Origin: an uncultured Myxococcales bacterium
GTDB taxonomy: Bacteria > Myxococcota_A > UBA9042
Assembly (NCBI GenBank): GCA_903919145.1
Contig: CAIXGW010000189.1
Coordinates: forward strand, 1 to 47,702
Direction: 5' to 3'
Length of the DNA: 47,702 nucleotides
Shown: positions 26,065 to 35,207 of the stretch, piece after piece
How the letters are laid out: each line of letters begins with the position of its first letter
Numbering within the stretch: the stretch's first letter is position 1
Translations under genes and position numbers: made by a program
The notes under the pieces: model-generated
Seen by the model: only the letters and a program-made list of their open reading frames with translations
The model's database searches: none
Told to the model about the DNA's origin: nothing

Positions 26065-27111
26065 CTACTGGCAGAACGCCGGCTTGGGCTGGGCGGCTGG
26101 CTTGCACTTGATCTGCGCTTCGGTCAGTCCGTAGCAGGACTCTGGCAGAAAGGACAGCGGAGACGTTTCGAATTTGTAGCCCACAGGCCCTTTGGACGAC
26201 TGCTTGAGGTCGCGCTGGCTGCTTGAACTGTCGGACAGGCGCGTGGCGCCCGTCGCTTGGTCCATGTGCAGCAGTAGCGCCGTGTCCCCGCCCTCTGCGC
26301 CATAGCGGGGCTGAAAACTCTTAAAGTTATCGCTGCTTGCCCCGGTCAAGATCCGCAGTTCGTCCAATTCGCCAACAAAACCGGGTTTGCCCGCGTCCAG
26401 CGAGATAGAGCCGACCGTCAGCCAAGAAGAAGCGTCAAACAGCTGCACCGGCTGCAAGGAGGCTTTGGCCGAGACCACCGCCGTGTCGCCGTCCTGGCTC
26501 AGCTTCATGACTTTTTCACTGGCCGACCAAGCGCAGCGCAAGTGATGCCAAACCCCGACCTTGATCGCGTCGCCGCCCTGCAGAAACAGGCCGTTGGCAG
26601 GGTCATTCTGGTGGGTAAGGTAGGCGCAAGTGGCGTACACGGAGCCCTTGACCTTATCTCGCGCCAAGGCGATGACAAAGGCAGGCGCAGTCTGCAGCAA
26701 ACCAGTGACGGCCACCATCGCCGCCGAGTCAGTGGGGCCCGGCAATTGCTGAGGTTTGAACCACAATTCTACCGAGAAACCGCCGGCAGCACTGGCCCAC
26801 ACTGCGGCCATGCCGTCTTTGGCCGCGGCAGTGGCGAGGTCGGCCTCTCCTGCCACTTTCCATGTAGCGCGGACGTCGCACTTGTCGCAGCCGCTGCACC
26901 AGTTGGCGCCGGCGCTGTCGCATTGCTCTGAGCCCTGCAGCTTGCCGTCGCCGCAGGTAGTGGCAGCGCCATCGCTTTGAGAGTCCTGGCCGGCCGAGTC
27001 GCCTTCCTGGCTCAGCAACGAGCTGACATCCTTTCGATCGGGCAGGCAGCCCAAGGCCAGGCACCCCAGCGCCAGCCTCACTCCCCAACTTCTCAAGCCG
27101 CGCGAGCCCAT
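26065..27111 (-). CDS. Lipoprotein with a LamG/concanavalin-like domain
   Basis: A 348-residue protein with a signal peptide and lipobox ALGC near residues 18-22, then an acidic linker and a short Cys cluster (CGDGKLQGSEQC, WCSGCDKC). Residues about 80-320 follow the LamG/concanavalin A-like pattern for sugar or protein binding: FSVELWFKP, VGVWHHLRCAWSA, LTVGSISLDAGKPGFVGELDELRI. The C-terminus has further Cys. Its ATG overlaps the stop of the upstream gene by one base (TGATG), so the two are coupled. Confidence 0.82.
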   Translation of the reverse strand: MGSRGLRSWGVRLALGCLALGCLPDRKDVSSLLSQEGDSAGQDSQSDGAATTCGDGKLQGSEQCDSAGANWCSGCDKCDVRATWKVAGEADLATAAAKDGMAAVWASAAGGFSVELWFKPQQLPGPTDSAAMVAVTGLLQTAPAFVIALARDKVKGSVYATCAYLTHQNDPANGLFLQGGDAIKVGVWHHLRCAWSASEKVMKLSQDGDTAVVSAKASLQPVQLFDASSWLTVGSISLDAGKPGFVGELDELRILTGASSDNFKSFQPRYGAEGGDTALLLHMDQATGATRLSDSSSSQRDLKQSSKGPVGYKFETSPLSFLPESCYGLTEAQIKCKPAAQPKPAFCQ

Positions 27112-28013
27112 CAGAAACGCCCCCCTGCCACGAGGCCGCCCGCGGGGCCACCGCTCGCGCCACCTGTCTGCCAGCTGGGGGCGACCCACAGTGCAGCCGC
27201 CGAGCCCGCCGAGGGCTTGGCCGGGCCGCGCAGCCACAGGCGCCAGGCACCCCATGCCGCCAACCCCGCACCGCCCAAGGCCAAAGCCACCGCCACGCCC
27301 CGAGCCTTCTGGGCGTCGTCAAACTGGCCGTTATAGGCGACGGCGTCTTCCTGCGTATCCAAGGCAAGCCGGTTGGCCTTGTTGGCCTGGTCGATAGCCG
27401 CGGCATAGGTGACGCCGCCAAGGCCCAGCAGCACGCCGCCGCCCACCAGCAGGCCCCAGCTCAGCTTGTCGGCTGGCGGTGCCGCGGTGGCCGCTGCGGA
27501 GGTAGGGCTGGCGGGCAAAGCTGGTGTGCCTGCCGCTGGTGCGGTGGACCCGGCTGGCGGAGCCGCTGGCGCGGCTGCGGACTCCGGCTTGGGCGCAGCC
27601 GGCTCCACCTTGGCGACGGGGGGCGCAGCCGGCTCGGCAGGGCCCATCTGGCGCTTCAGCGTGGCGATCCGTGCAGCAGCGTCGGTTTTGCCTTCTTCAG
27701 ACACGCCGTCCAGGGTCAGGTAGGTCTCAAACAGGGCCAGGGCCCGCTCGGGCAGCTTGGCCTCTTGGTAGGCGCGCGCCGCGTTGAACATCATGTCAGG
27801 CGCCAGCGACAGCGAGTAAGCCTCCATGAAGGCTTCTGCCGCTTCGCGAAACAGGCTGCGCTTGAAGTAGACCTTGGCTTCTAGGGCTTTGGATTCTGCA
27901 AGCTTGCGGTCGCCACTGGATGGCGCTGCCCGGACCGGGGCCGGCACGGCAGCATTCAAGCACAGCAGCAGAGCGGCAAGGGCGGCAACAGTGGTGCGCG
28001 GGGAGCGATGCAT
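27111..28013 (-). CDS. Secreted TPR-like protein with a C-terminal membrane hairpin
   Basis: A 300-residue protein with a Sec signal peptide (1-32, ending VRAAP). Residues about 35-110 look like two or three TPR-type helical repeats (AKVYFKRSLFREAAEAFMEAYSL-type spacing). A long Pro/Ala linker follows, then two hydrophobic segments (about 195-215 and 245-262) and a Gly-rich tail. The fold suggests a periplasmic scaffold attached to the membrane. The start at 28013 was chosen because it gives the signal peptide; a long upstream open frame is not supported. Cotranscribed with the LamG-like lipoprotein. Confidence 0.7.
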   Translation of the reverse strand: MHRSPRTTVAALAALLLCLNAAVPAPVRAAPSSGDRKLAESKALEAKVYFKRSLFREAAEAFMEAYSLSLAPDMMFNAARAYQEAKLPERALALFETYLTLDGVSEEGKTDAAARIATLKRQMGPAEPAAPPVAKVEPAAPKPESAAAPAAPPAGSTAPAAGTPALPASPTSAAATAAPPADKLSWGLLVGGGVLLGLGGVTYAAAIDQANKANRLALDTQEDAVAYNGQFDDAQKARGVAVALALGGAGLAAWGAWRLWLRGPAKPSAGSAAALWVAPSWQTGGASGGPAGGLVAGGRF

Positions 28014-28123
28014 GTCTGCAGCATCGCGCCCAGGACAGCGGCCGTCAAGACCGGCAAGAGGAGCGGCCAAGCAGCGAATGAATGGCCGTGCTCGCGCGTT
28101 ATGAGCAAGCAGGCAAAGTGGCG

Positions 28124-28152
28124 TTGACAACGCTGCAGGCCCTGTGAATTCT
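28124..28152 (+). promoter_or_regulatory. Candidate promoter for the DsbD-N-like lipoprotein
   Basis: A perfect -35 TTGACA (28124-28129), a 17-nt spacer and AATTCT (28147-28152), about 50 nt before the ATG at 28204. The -10 is weak. Confidence 0.35.
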
Positions 28153-28203
28153 GTCGACACGCTGGCGGCCAGACCGCCCGCAATGTTCTGTGGAGGAACT
28201 GTG

Positions 28204-28767
28204 ATGCGCCAAGTTGTCATCGCCGCTGTCGGCGGAGCCGCCCTTCTAGCGTTGTTGGCCTGCAAGCAGGAAGGACAGGCCAATCCGCCGCCGCCCAGTG
28301 CCGCCAGCGCCCAGGCCGGCCAAGCCGTGGCTCCACCCGCCACGACTCCGGGGGCCGCTGCCGCCGCCGCCGCGCCGCAGGTCGCCCAAGCCGCCGAGCC
28401 TGCCGCAGCCCCTGCGGGCGAGAAGCAGTACGCTGCCCTGGCCCCCGCAGTGGTCATCAAGGTCGGGGCGACGGCCGACGCCAAGCTCACCATCAAGGCG
28501 GCCAAGGGCCTGCACTTCAACCAAGAGTACCCAGCAAAATTCGTTGTGACAGCAGCGGCTTATGCCAAGTGCACCAAAGACAAGCTGGCGGTCAAGACGG
28601 GCGACGTCAAGTTTGAAGGGGTCGATGGCGTGGTCACCGTGCCGCTGCAGGGCTTGGCTGCCGGCGCCGGCAAGCTTGAAGTCGTAGGCAGCTTCTCTGT
28701 CTGCAGCGACGAGCAGTGCTACATTCTGCGCGACGAAAAGCTGTCGCTGGACGTCACCGTTCAGTAG
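28204..28767 (+). CDS. Lipoprotein with a DsbD N-terminal-like beta domain
   Basis: A 187-residue protein with lipobox LLAC (Cys20), a Pro/Ala-rich linker to about residue 75, then a beta-rich domain. The phrases GLHFNQEYPAKF and FSVCSDEQCYI resemble the N-terminal domain of DsbD-type thiol-disulfide proteins, where two Cys carry electrons; here Cys-x4-Cys near the end could play that part, though this is inference. GGAGG lies upstream; the ATG at 28204 is preferred to the GTG at 28201. The tRNA-Gly gene follows by 89 nt. Confidence 0.75.
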   Translation: MRQVVIAAVGGAALLALLACKQEGQANPPPPSAASAQAGQAVAPPATTPGAAAAAAAPQVAQAAEPAAAPAGEKQYAALAPAVVIKVGATADAKLTIKAAKGLHFNQEYPAKFVVTAAAYAKCTKDKLAVKTGDVKFEGVDGVVTVPLQGLAAGAGKLEVVGSFSVCSDEQCYILRDEKLSLDVTVQ

Positions 28768-28856
28768 CCGCGACTGGAGCAGCAGTTTGACAGGTGGGGC
28801 CGTTCGCGCTACATAAGCCTCTCAGGACGGCTTCTGTGCGCAGCGGTTCCGGTTGT

Positions 28857-28928
28857 GCGGGCGTAACTCAACGGTAGAGTGTCAGCTTCCCAAGCTGGAT
28901 GTTGTGGGTTCGAATCCCATCGCCCGCT
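28857..28928 (+). tRNA. tRNA-Gly (anticodon CCC)
   Basis: A 72-nt cloverleaf. The acceptor GCGGGCG pairs with CGCCCGC and the discriminator is T. The D arm has ACTC/GAGT. The anticodon stem TCAGC/GCTGG holds loop TTCCCAA, so the anticodon is CCC (reads GGG). The T arm has TTCGAAT in its loop. CCA is not encoded (the DNA reads CCT after the discriminator). Confidence 0.96.
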
Positions 28929-29091
28929 CCTCAAGAGCCTCAGCCAAGACCCAGAACTGCGCACTCCAGAGGATGCCGCCCCCACCAAGCCGGTGCTGGG
29001 GCTGCGGCTAAAGACCTGTGCCGGACCACCACAGGCCCAACGGGTGCAGGTGCTGCTGGCCGGTTCTTGCTGCTTGGCGAGTAAACCACCC

Positions 29092-30429
29092 ATGAATTCA
29101 AGCCAGTCGCTGAAGTCCGACCTGCCGCCGGCCGCGCGTTGGCGGTTGCTGGCGACCTATGGCCAGCACGCTGCGATCGGGCTGGCAGCGCTGGCGTGCG
29201 CCGCTCAGGCCACGGTCGCGGGCCCGGTCTTGGCCGCCGACGCCGCCAAGCCAGCCGCCGGTCCCGTGGAGCCAACAGCGCTGGAAGAAGGCTGGAATCT
29301 TCCGCTGCCACCGCTGCCCGCAGAGGCCCTGGAAGGGACGGCGCTGGAGCGCAGCATCCGCATTCGCCGCAGCGATGGCATGCCAGTGCAAGAAGCCTGG
29401 CTAAAATCGCAGAATCTTACGCTGGAAATTGAAGTGGACGGCAAGACCGTGCCGCTAGAGCGCTCGGGCAGCGACTTCAAGCTGCGCTGGACGGTGCCGG
29501 CGCCGGGCGAGCTGAAGGTCCGCTTGAAGGCCCGCGTTGGCGCGGCGGTGCGAGAGGGCCCGGTCAAGGTCGTCAAGTCGCTGGCCAACGTGCGGCTCAA
29601 AGCGACAGACAAGCTGGATTTTACAGCCGTGATCGGCGGCTGCGCGCTGGACGAGCACTGCAAGCCCCTGGATTTTGCCGGCAGCCAGGCACTGCGGCCC
29701 GGGCAGAAGCTGGCCGTGTCGCGACCGGCGGTGCAGCCCGGCGGCGGGGCCGGCTGGCCAGAGCTGCTGGTCCACGTGCGGGCCGGCGCCGGGCAGCCGC
29801 TGACGCCGGTAGTGCGGGGTGCCGCGCCCATCCAGGTCGAGTACCTGGCTGATAAGCCTCTGGAAGTCTGCTATGCCGCGCCGCGCTGCGTGCCGGTGCC
29901 GGCCAGCACGGCCGAAGCGGTGTTGGTCCAGCCCATTGGTCGCGGCCTAGTCGAAGCCGATCGCGCCGCCGCGGTGATGATGTTGGCCGCCGTGACCGCC
30001 ACGCCGTGGTGGCTGTGCTATCTGCCGTTTCTGCTAGGGGCCGCTGGCTTGATGCAGACGATCTTTGTGCTGGTGGGCATCTTCAAGCCCAAGCAGTTTC
30101 CCAAGGCGGCCATGCTGTTTGTTGGCGCGCAAGAGAGCCAGCTGGTCCGCGATGGCGGCCGGCCGCTGTACTCTGCGCCGGGCGGTCGCCGCGGCTTCTA
30201 TCGCTCGGCGGCGGTCACGTTTGACGCTTCAGGCATGACGGTGCGCCGTGGTGCGGGCGGAGCGCTGGTCCTGCACGCCAACGGCAACGAGATCCGCGTC
30301 GAGCCGCGCACGGACCTGGAAGTCAAAGAGCGCAGCCGCTGGCGCGTTGTCCCGGCAGACGAGAAGAACCTGCAGCGCGGCGCCGTTCATCGCGTCGGCA
30401 AGAGCTTCTACTTCAGAATCGACTGGTAG
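29092..30429 (+). CDS. Membrane protein with extracytoplasmic beta domain and cytoplasmic C-terminal domain; paralogue of the 46685-47702 protein
   Basis: A 445-residue protein. A signal-like hydrophobic stretch lies at about 28-48; a beta-rich region with Cys pairs follows (GGCALDEHC, then CYAAPRC at 260-266), then a hydrophobic block at about 288-330 and a C-terminal domain of about 100 residues (GRRGFYRSAAVTFD... ending GKSFYFRIDW). The partial protein at the right edge of the window matches along its length: PLEVCYAAPRC against PLELCYAAPRC, PKQFPKAAMLFV against PKQFSSSAMLRV, GFYRSAAVTF against GFYRTGTVCF. Function is unknown. The start avoids an upstream frame that would run into the tRNA. 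Confidence 0.8.
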   Translation: MNSSQSLKSDLPPAARWRLLATYGQHAAIGLAALACAAQATVAGPVLAADAAKPAAGPVEPTALEEGWNLPLPPLPAEALEGTALERSIRIRRSDGMPVQEAWLKSQNLTLEIEVDGKTVPLERSGSDFKLRWTVPAPGELKVRLKARVGAAVREGPVKVVKSLANVRLKATDKLDFTAVIGGCALDEHCKPLDFAGSQALRPGQKLAVSRPAVQPGGGAGWPELLVHVRAGAGQPLTPVVRGAAPIQVEYLADKPLEVCYAAPRCVPVPASTAEAVLVQPIGRGLVEADRAAAVMMLAAVTATPWWLCYLPFLLGAAGLMQTIFVLVGIFKPKQFPKAAMLFVGAQESQLVRDGGRPLYSAPGGRRGFYRSAAVTFDASGMTVRRGAGGALVLHANGNEIRVEPRTDLEVKERSRWRVVPADEKNLQRGAVHRVGKSFYFRIDW

Positions 30430-30492
30430 CCGCAGGCACCGCTGGGCGGTTGCGGTCATGGACCAACGGCTGAGGGCGCGGCCTGGCCCCTG

Positions 30493-30513
30493 CAGCCCCT
30501 TGGCTTGGGGCTG
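30493..30513. terminator. Hairpin between convergent genes
   Basis: CAGCCCC (30493-30499), loop TTGGCTT, GGGGCTG (30507-30513): a perfect 7-bp stem in the 166-nt gap between the convergent genes ending at 30429 and 30596. No T-run follows on either side, so it would not be a classic intrinsic terminator. Confidence 0.35.
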
Positions 30514-30595
30514 GGGCTGTGGTCGGCAGCGGTGGAAAAATCGGCCAAAGAATCAATGGATTCCGGTGGCTTGCCTGACCTGACAGCGGCTGTGT

Positions 30596-31834
30596 CTAGA
30601 GCCCCACGTCCGACAGATCGCACTTGATCGCCATCACAAACACCGAGCGGTTGACGGCGTTGGCGCTGGTGGGCTTGAAGCCGCGGTCTGATCGGCCCAG
30701 GCTGTCTAGCTGGGCTTGGATCATGCTTAGGAATTCTGGGGCGTCAAAGAACTGGCGGGTATTGTCCAGGGCGACTTTGAAGGCCTTGCCGTCCAGCGGG
30801 GTGCCTTTGGTGGCGAACTCCGAGCGCAGGCGCGACAGCAGCGACTCCAGAGCGCCAGCGCGCTTGAGGGCCAGCTTCTGGTTGCCATCGCTCATGGTCT
30901 CTCGGCCGCTTTCCTTGAGGTTGCCGGACCGGCTGGCGGTCCCCAGCAAGATGTAGTACTTGGCGTCTCGCCACTTGCCAGCAAAGTCGCGGAACTCTGA
31001 CTCAATGACCCGGCTGTACTGCTGGCAGCGGCCCTGGGCGCCGGCCGGGTTGCAGGCGTCGGTCGGGCGGGTCGCACACTCAAAGGCGGCGTCGACTGGG
31101 CATTTGGCCGGGTCCGCGTACATCGAGTCAAAGCCCTTGCAGTCGGTGCTGTCGGCATTCCAGACGTTGCAGCCAAACAGGGCAAAGTACGTCCCATAGC
31201 CGGGATCGCCCTTGCTGGCAAAGATCGACTTGAACTGGTCCAAGTCCAGGCCCACCACCGGGTTCTTGGCCTCAAAACCGCAGGCGCCCTCGCAGTCTTT
31301 GACAATGCGCGCCAGCATCTGCCGAAAGGCCTTGTCTCGGCACTTACCCACCGGCTGGCAGTCGTCCGGGCAGCTGGCGCCGGTCTCGCCGGGATCGCAC
31401 TTGCCGTTGCCGCAGGTGCTGCAGTCTTTGGGGCAGCTGGCAGCGGTTTCCGCCGGCGGCTCGCACTTGCCGTTGCCGCAGCTGGCGCAGTCCTTGGGGC
31501 AGGTGATCGCGCTCTCGCTGGGGGCGTCGCAGCGGCCATCGCCGCAGGTCGGCTTGCAGTCGGCAGGGCAGGTCAGCACCGTCTCTTTGGCCGGGTCGCA
31601 GTAACCGTCGCCGCAGCGCGATGGGCAGTCGGCGGCGCACACCAAGAAGCTCTCTCCGCCCGCTTCGTCGCAGGTGCTGTCTCCGCAGACCGCTCCTGGG
31701 CGCAGCAGCATGAACAGGGCCCCCAGCACACCCAGCAGCAACAGCAGCAGCAGGATCAGCTGGATGCGGCTCTTGCGCCGGTCCTCTCCTTGGGGGGCGG
31801 GGGCGTATGGCTGGGCGGATGGTGGGTTCTGCAT
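30596..31834 (-). CDS. Membrane-anchored protein with five CGxGxC repeats and an OmpA-like C-terminus
   Basis: A 412-residue protein with a cytoplasmic N-terminus rich in Pro, one membrane segment (about 24-45, LILLLLLLLGVLGALFMLL) and five tandem Cys repeats of about 24 residues (CGDGxCDxxxExxxxCPxDC). The C-terminal 130 residues look like an OmpA peptidoglycan-binding domain: YYILLGTASRSGN, then NQKLALKRAGALESLL and the closing NRSVFVMAI. In OmpA domains an Asp and an Arg bind diaminopimelate; the Arg of KRAGAL is present. It may tie the inner membrane to the wall. The start at 31834 puts the membrane segment near the N-terminus. Confidence 0.78.
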   Translation of the reverse strand: MQNPPSAQPYAPAPQGEDRRKSRIQLILLLLLLLGVLGALFMLLRPGAVCGDSTCDEAGGESFLVCAADCPSRCGDGYCDPAKETVLTCPADCKPTCGDGRCDAPSESAITCPKDCASCGNGKCEPPAETAASCPKDCSTCGNGKCDPGETGASCPDDCQPVGKCRDKAFRQMLARIVKDCEGACGFEAKNPVVGLDLDQFKSIFASKGDPGYGTYFALFGCNVWNADSTDCKGFDSMYADPAKCPVDAAFECATRPTDACNPAGAQGRCQQYSRVIESEFRDFAGKWRDAKYYILLGTASRSGNLKESGRETMSDGNQKLALKRAGALESLLSRLRSEFATKGTPLDGKAFKVALDNTRQFFDAPEFLSMIQAQLDSLGRSDRGFKPTSANAVNRSVFVMAIKCDLSDVGL

Positions 31835-32018
31835 GGTGCTCGCGCAGGTGGCCAGACAGGCCCGGGGGCGTAGCATAAGGCTCTGGGCGTACTCGGGCAA
31901 CTGTTGTCGGTGCAACCCGAAATGCACGGCGATTTGCCACGCAGCCCGATGAACATTACCCTCGCGCGCGGCGTTGTGGGTGGGCGCGCCTGTTGGTCTG
32001 GCCCGCCTTGGAGTCTGA

Positions 32019-32651
32019 ATGTCGCACCGCTTTGCTGGTTCTTCGCTTTCCTCTCTTGCTGCTCTGGCCCTGGCGGCCCCGCTGTGGCTGTCGGCCGCCG
32101 CCGTCCACGCGGCTCCGGCGGCGCCAGCAACCCCTCCGGCCGCCGCAGCGCCGGCTCAAGCCGCTGTCAATCCAGTGGAAAAGCCCATCCGCACCCTGAT
32201 TGGTGCCGTGCGCTTTGGCAAGTTTCCCATGGCGATCTCCATGCTCGACGGAGAGAGCCAGGGCAAGCAGCTGCTGGGCGAAGACTGGGCCAAGGGCACG
32301 CCCGCCCAGCGCGCCGAGTTCATCAAGCTGTTCCACGGGGTGTTTGCCAAGCAGGCCCTGCCAAAAATCCAGAAGAACTTTGAGCACCTAGAGTCAATGG
32401 TCTACGACGCTCCAGAGATCACTGGCGAAGCCGCCTCGATCAAGTCGGTGGTGACGATCCTGCACGCGCTCAAGAAGCAGGAGCTCAAGCTGAAGTACAA
32501 GATGCAGAAGGTCGGGGCCGACTGGAAGGTGGTCGATGTGGCCGTTCTTGGCGACTCGATGCTCAAGAGCATTCGCGAAGACCAGATCATTCCGATCATG
32601 AAAGAAGGCGGCTGGGCCAAGCTGCTAGAGCTGCTGCGCCAGAAAGCCTAG
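32019..32651 (+). CDS. MlaC/Ttg2D-family periplasmic protein (HpnM-like)
   Basis: A 210-residue protein with a signal peptide (1-32) and an MlaC (toluene tolerance) domain. The helical pattern AEFIKLFHGVFAKQALPKI, the strand ASIKSVVTILHALKKQ and the closing DWKVVDVAVLGDSML and LLELLRQKA are typical. MlaC proteins carry lipids across the periplasm. It lies 48 nt upstream of an RND exporter; an MlaC-family protein (HpnM) next to an RND protein (HpnN) is the arrangement known from hopanoid clusters. TTGGAG lies upstream of the ATG. Confidence 0.85.
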   Translation: MSHRFAGSSLSSLAALALAAPLWLSAAAVHAAPAAPATPPAAAAPAQAAVNPVEKPIRTLIGAVRFGKFPMAISMLDGESQGKQLLGEDWAKGTPAQRAEFIKLFHGVFAKQALPKIQKNFEHLESMVYDAPEITGEAASIKSVVTILHALKKQELKLKYKMQKVGADWKVVDVAVLGDSMLKSIREDQIIPIMKEGGWAKLLELLRQKA

Positions 32652-32699
32652 GGACCTCTGCCGATCCGGGCTCTGCCCGCTCTTGCCAAGGACAATCCA

Positions 32700-35207
32700 G
32701 TGAAAATCATTGAGCGTCTTATCGCGGCTTATGCCCGTGTGGTGCTGGCCCATCCCGGCGCCTTGCTGGCGCTGCTGACCGTGCTGACGGGCCTGTCGGT
32801 CTGGGCCGCCAGCTTGTTGACCATCAACACCAACCAGCTGGACCTGATCAGCCAGGACCTGCAGGCGGTCAAAGACGTCAAGCGCGTGGTCGATATGGTC
32901 GGCGGTGCCGGGCACTTGATCATTGGCGTGCGCGGCAGCGACGAGGCCACCATCAAGGGGGTCGCCGATGACATCAACGCCATGCTGGTGGCCGACAAGA
33001 CCCACATCCGCCATGTCACCTACAAGCTGTCGACCGAGTTTATTCGCGAGAAAGCGCCGATGTTTGCCGAGACCAAGGACGTCGAGGAGGTGCGGCGCCA
33101 AGGTATGCTCAAGATCAAGGACGCGATCCGCCGGGCGTCGCCGTTCTTTGTCGAGATCAAAGAGACCAAGCCCTATGAGCTGACGCTGGACCCGATCATC
33201 AACAAGTACAAGAAAGTAGGCAAGAAGAGCATAGCCGACGACTACTACATCAGCGAAGACAAGCAGATGGTCCTGCTGGTCATCAAGCCGATGTGGGACG
33301 GCAACGAGCTGGGCAAGACTGGTGAATTGGTTGAGGATCTGCGCCAGAAGTTTGCGGCCTACAGCAAGAGCAACCCTCGCGGCGTGCAACTGGCAGAAGA
33401 GTACGATCGCCAGCCGCACCCAGAGAAATCCAAGGTGGGCTTTGGCTTTACCGGAAGCTACAAGACCAGCTACGACGATTCCTATGAGATGAAGGCCTCT
33501 TTGGTGCCGACCTCGACGATCTCGTTTTTTGGCGTGCTGGCGGTGCTGCTGGCGTTTCTGGGGCGGCGGCTGGGCGCGGTGCTGCTGATGACGGCGGGCA
33601 TGCTGGCGGGCGTGGCGCTGACGTTTGGCTTTACCTACCTGGCGGTCGGGCAACTCAACATGATCACGTCGATCCTTGGCGGCATCCTGATGGGCCAGGG
33701 CATCGACTTTGGCATCCACCTGGTCTACCGGATCCGCTACTACCTGGGCCAGGGCGAGCAGTGGGACCGGGCGGTGCAGCTGGCCGTACAGAACGCTGGC
33801 CTGGCGGCGCTGGTCTCGGCTACCGCAAGCGCTGGTTCGTTCTTTGCACTGCTGTTCTCTGAATTCCGTGGGTTTTCTCAGTTTGGGCTGCTGGCGGGCG
33901 TCGGCACCTACCTGATTGGCACGGCGATCTTTGTGGCGGTCCCGGCGGTGCTGATCCTGCTGGGCCGCCACTGGCCCAAGGTGCCGGCGATGATCTGCGG
34001 TCTGCAGGCGCCGGATCGCCCGCGCGATGGCCACGAGCGGCGCATCCCCTGGCCGCGGCTGTTGCTGGGCGTGACTGGCACGGCGGTGGTGGTGCTGACG
34101 TGGTTCGCCCCCACCGTCCACTTTGAGTACAACACCCGCGCGCTGATGGTCGAGCACCAGCCCAGCGTGCGGCTGCAAGACGAGGTCGCGGCGCGCTTTC
34201 AGATGTCTGCGGATCCAGTGGGGATCTATACCAAGAACCTGGCCGACGCCAAAAAAGTCTATGACGAGCTGTACCCGCTGGACCACCAGAAGTACTCCAC
34301 GGTGGACCAGGTGCTGTCACTCTACACCTTTGTGCCGCCGGCGGAGCAGCAGGCGCGCAATGCCAAGGTGCTGCAAGCCTGGAAGGCTGACCTGGCCGAC
34401 ATCGACATGGAGTCGGTGCCGCCCGAGCACCAAGAGAAGTACAAGCAGCTGCTGGGGTACCTGGACACCAAGCCCTACGACCTGGACGGGCTGCCGGCGC
34501 TGTACCGCGAGCAGTTTACCCACCTGCCCACCACCAAGCCCGAGAACCACGGCTGGTTGACCTTTGTCTACCCGGTGGTCGACCTTTGGGATGGCAAGCA
34601 GATGCTCAAGTTTGCAGAGGAGATCGAGGAGATCCGCACCAAAGACGGAACGACGTTCCGCGCCGCCGGGCTGCCAATCCTGTTTGCCCACCTGGCCAAG
34701 ATCGTGTTGTTTGACGGCAAGATGTCGATGATCCTGACGGGGCTGCTGCTGCTGGTGCTGCTGTACTTTGACTTTCGCTCGCTGCGGTCGGCGCTGGTGG
34801 CGCTGCTGCCGCTGGTGGCGGGCATGGGCACCATGCTGGGGGTCATGGCCCTGGCCGGCTGGTCCATGAACTTTATGAACATTGTGGTGTTTCCCATTGT
34901 GTTTGGTGTGGGCATCAGCCACGGCGTCTACCTGATGCACCGCTTCAACGAGGGCACCAGCCCCTTTGAGGCCCTGCGCACGGTCGGCCTGCCGGTGGCA
35001 GCCTCTACGATTACCACGCTGGCCGGCTGGGCTGGGCTGCTGTGGGCTGGGCACAAAGGTCTAAAGTCCATGGGGATTCTGGCTTGCGTGGGTATGTCGG
35101 CCACGCTGCTGGTGTCCTTTACCGTCATGCCCGCCCTGCTGCAGCTGTTTCACGACCGCCGGGTCAAGGCCAAGCTGGGCGAACCAGCCGCCACGGAGGC
35201 CAATTGA
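32700..35207 (+). CDS. RND/MMPL-family lipid exporter (HpnN-like)
   Basis: An 835-residue inner-membrane transporter with the two-fold RND layout: one N-terminal membrane segment (about 17-40), a periplasmic domain to about 265, five or six segments (about 270-425), a cytoplasmic loop, then a repeat with periplasmic domain (about 470-660) and segments to the end. Paired motifs GQGIDFGIHLVYR and FGVGISHGVYLMHR mark the fourth-segment region of each half. No HAE1-type long funnel domain is present, so export of lipids rather than drugs is likely. A GTG start with AAGGA upstream was chosen. A lipoprotein gene overlaps its stop. Confidence 0.9.
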   Translation: MKIIERLIAAYARVVLAHPGALLALLTVLTGLSVWAASLLTINTNQLDLISQDLQAVKDVKRVVDMVGGAGHLIIGVRGSDEATIKGVADDINAMLVADKTHIRHVTYKLSTEFIREKAPMFAETKDVEEVRRQGMLKIKDAIRRASPFFVEIKETKPYELTLDPIINKYKKVGKKSIADDYYISEDKQMVLLVIKPMWDGNELGKTGELVEDLRQKFAAYSKSNPRGVQLAEEYDRQPHPEKSKVGFGFTGSYKTSYDDSYEMKASLVPTSTISFFGVLAVLLAFLGRRLGAVLLMTAGMLAGVALTFGFTYLAVGQLNMITSILGGILMGQGIDFGIHLVYRIRYYLGQGEQWDRAVQLAVQNAGLAALVSATASAGSFFALLFSEFRGFSQFGLLAGVGTYLIGTAIFVAVPAVLILLGRHWPKVPAMICGLQAPDRPRDGHERRIPWPRLLLGVTGTAVVVLTWFAPTVHFEYNTRALMVEHQPSVRLQDEVAARFQMSADPVGIYTKNLADAKKVYDELYPLDHQKYSTVDQVLSLYTFVPPAEQQARNAKVLQAWKADLADIDMESVPPEHQEKYKQLLGYLDTKPYDLDGLPALYREQFTHLPTTKPENHGWLTFVYPVVDLWDGKQMLKFAEEIEEIRTKDGTTFRAAGLPILFAHLAKIVLFDGKMSMILTGLLLLVLLYFDFRSLRSALVALLPLVAGMGTMLGVMALAGWSMNFMNIVVFPIVFGVGISHGVYLMHRFNEGTSPFEALRTVGLPVAASTITTLAGWAGLLWAGHKGLKSMGILACVGMSATLLVSFTVMPALLQLFHDRRVKAKLGEPAATEAN

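Noticed and set aside
28879-29091. Upstream extension of the 29092 gene
   Set aside because: The extension starts inside the tRNA-Gly gene; the ATG at 29092 gives a sensible protein with a signal-like segment.
32625-34286. Open frame of 553 codons opposite the RND exporter
   Set aside because: Low-complexity His/Gln/Arg composition and no start signal; antisense artefact.
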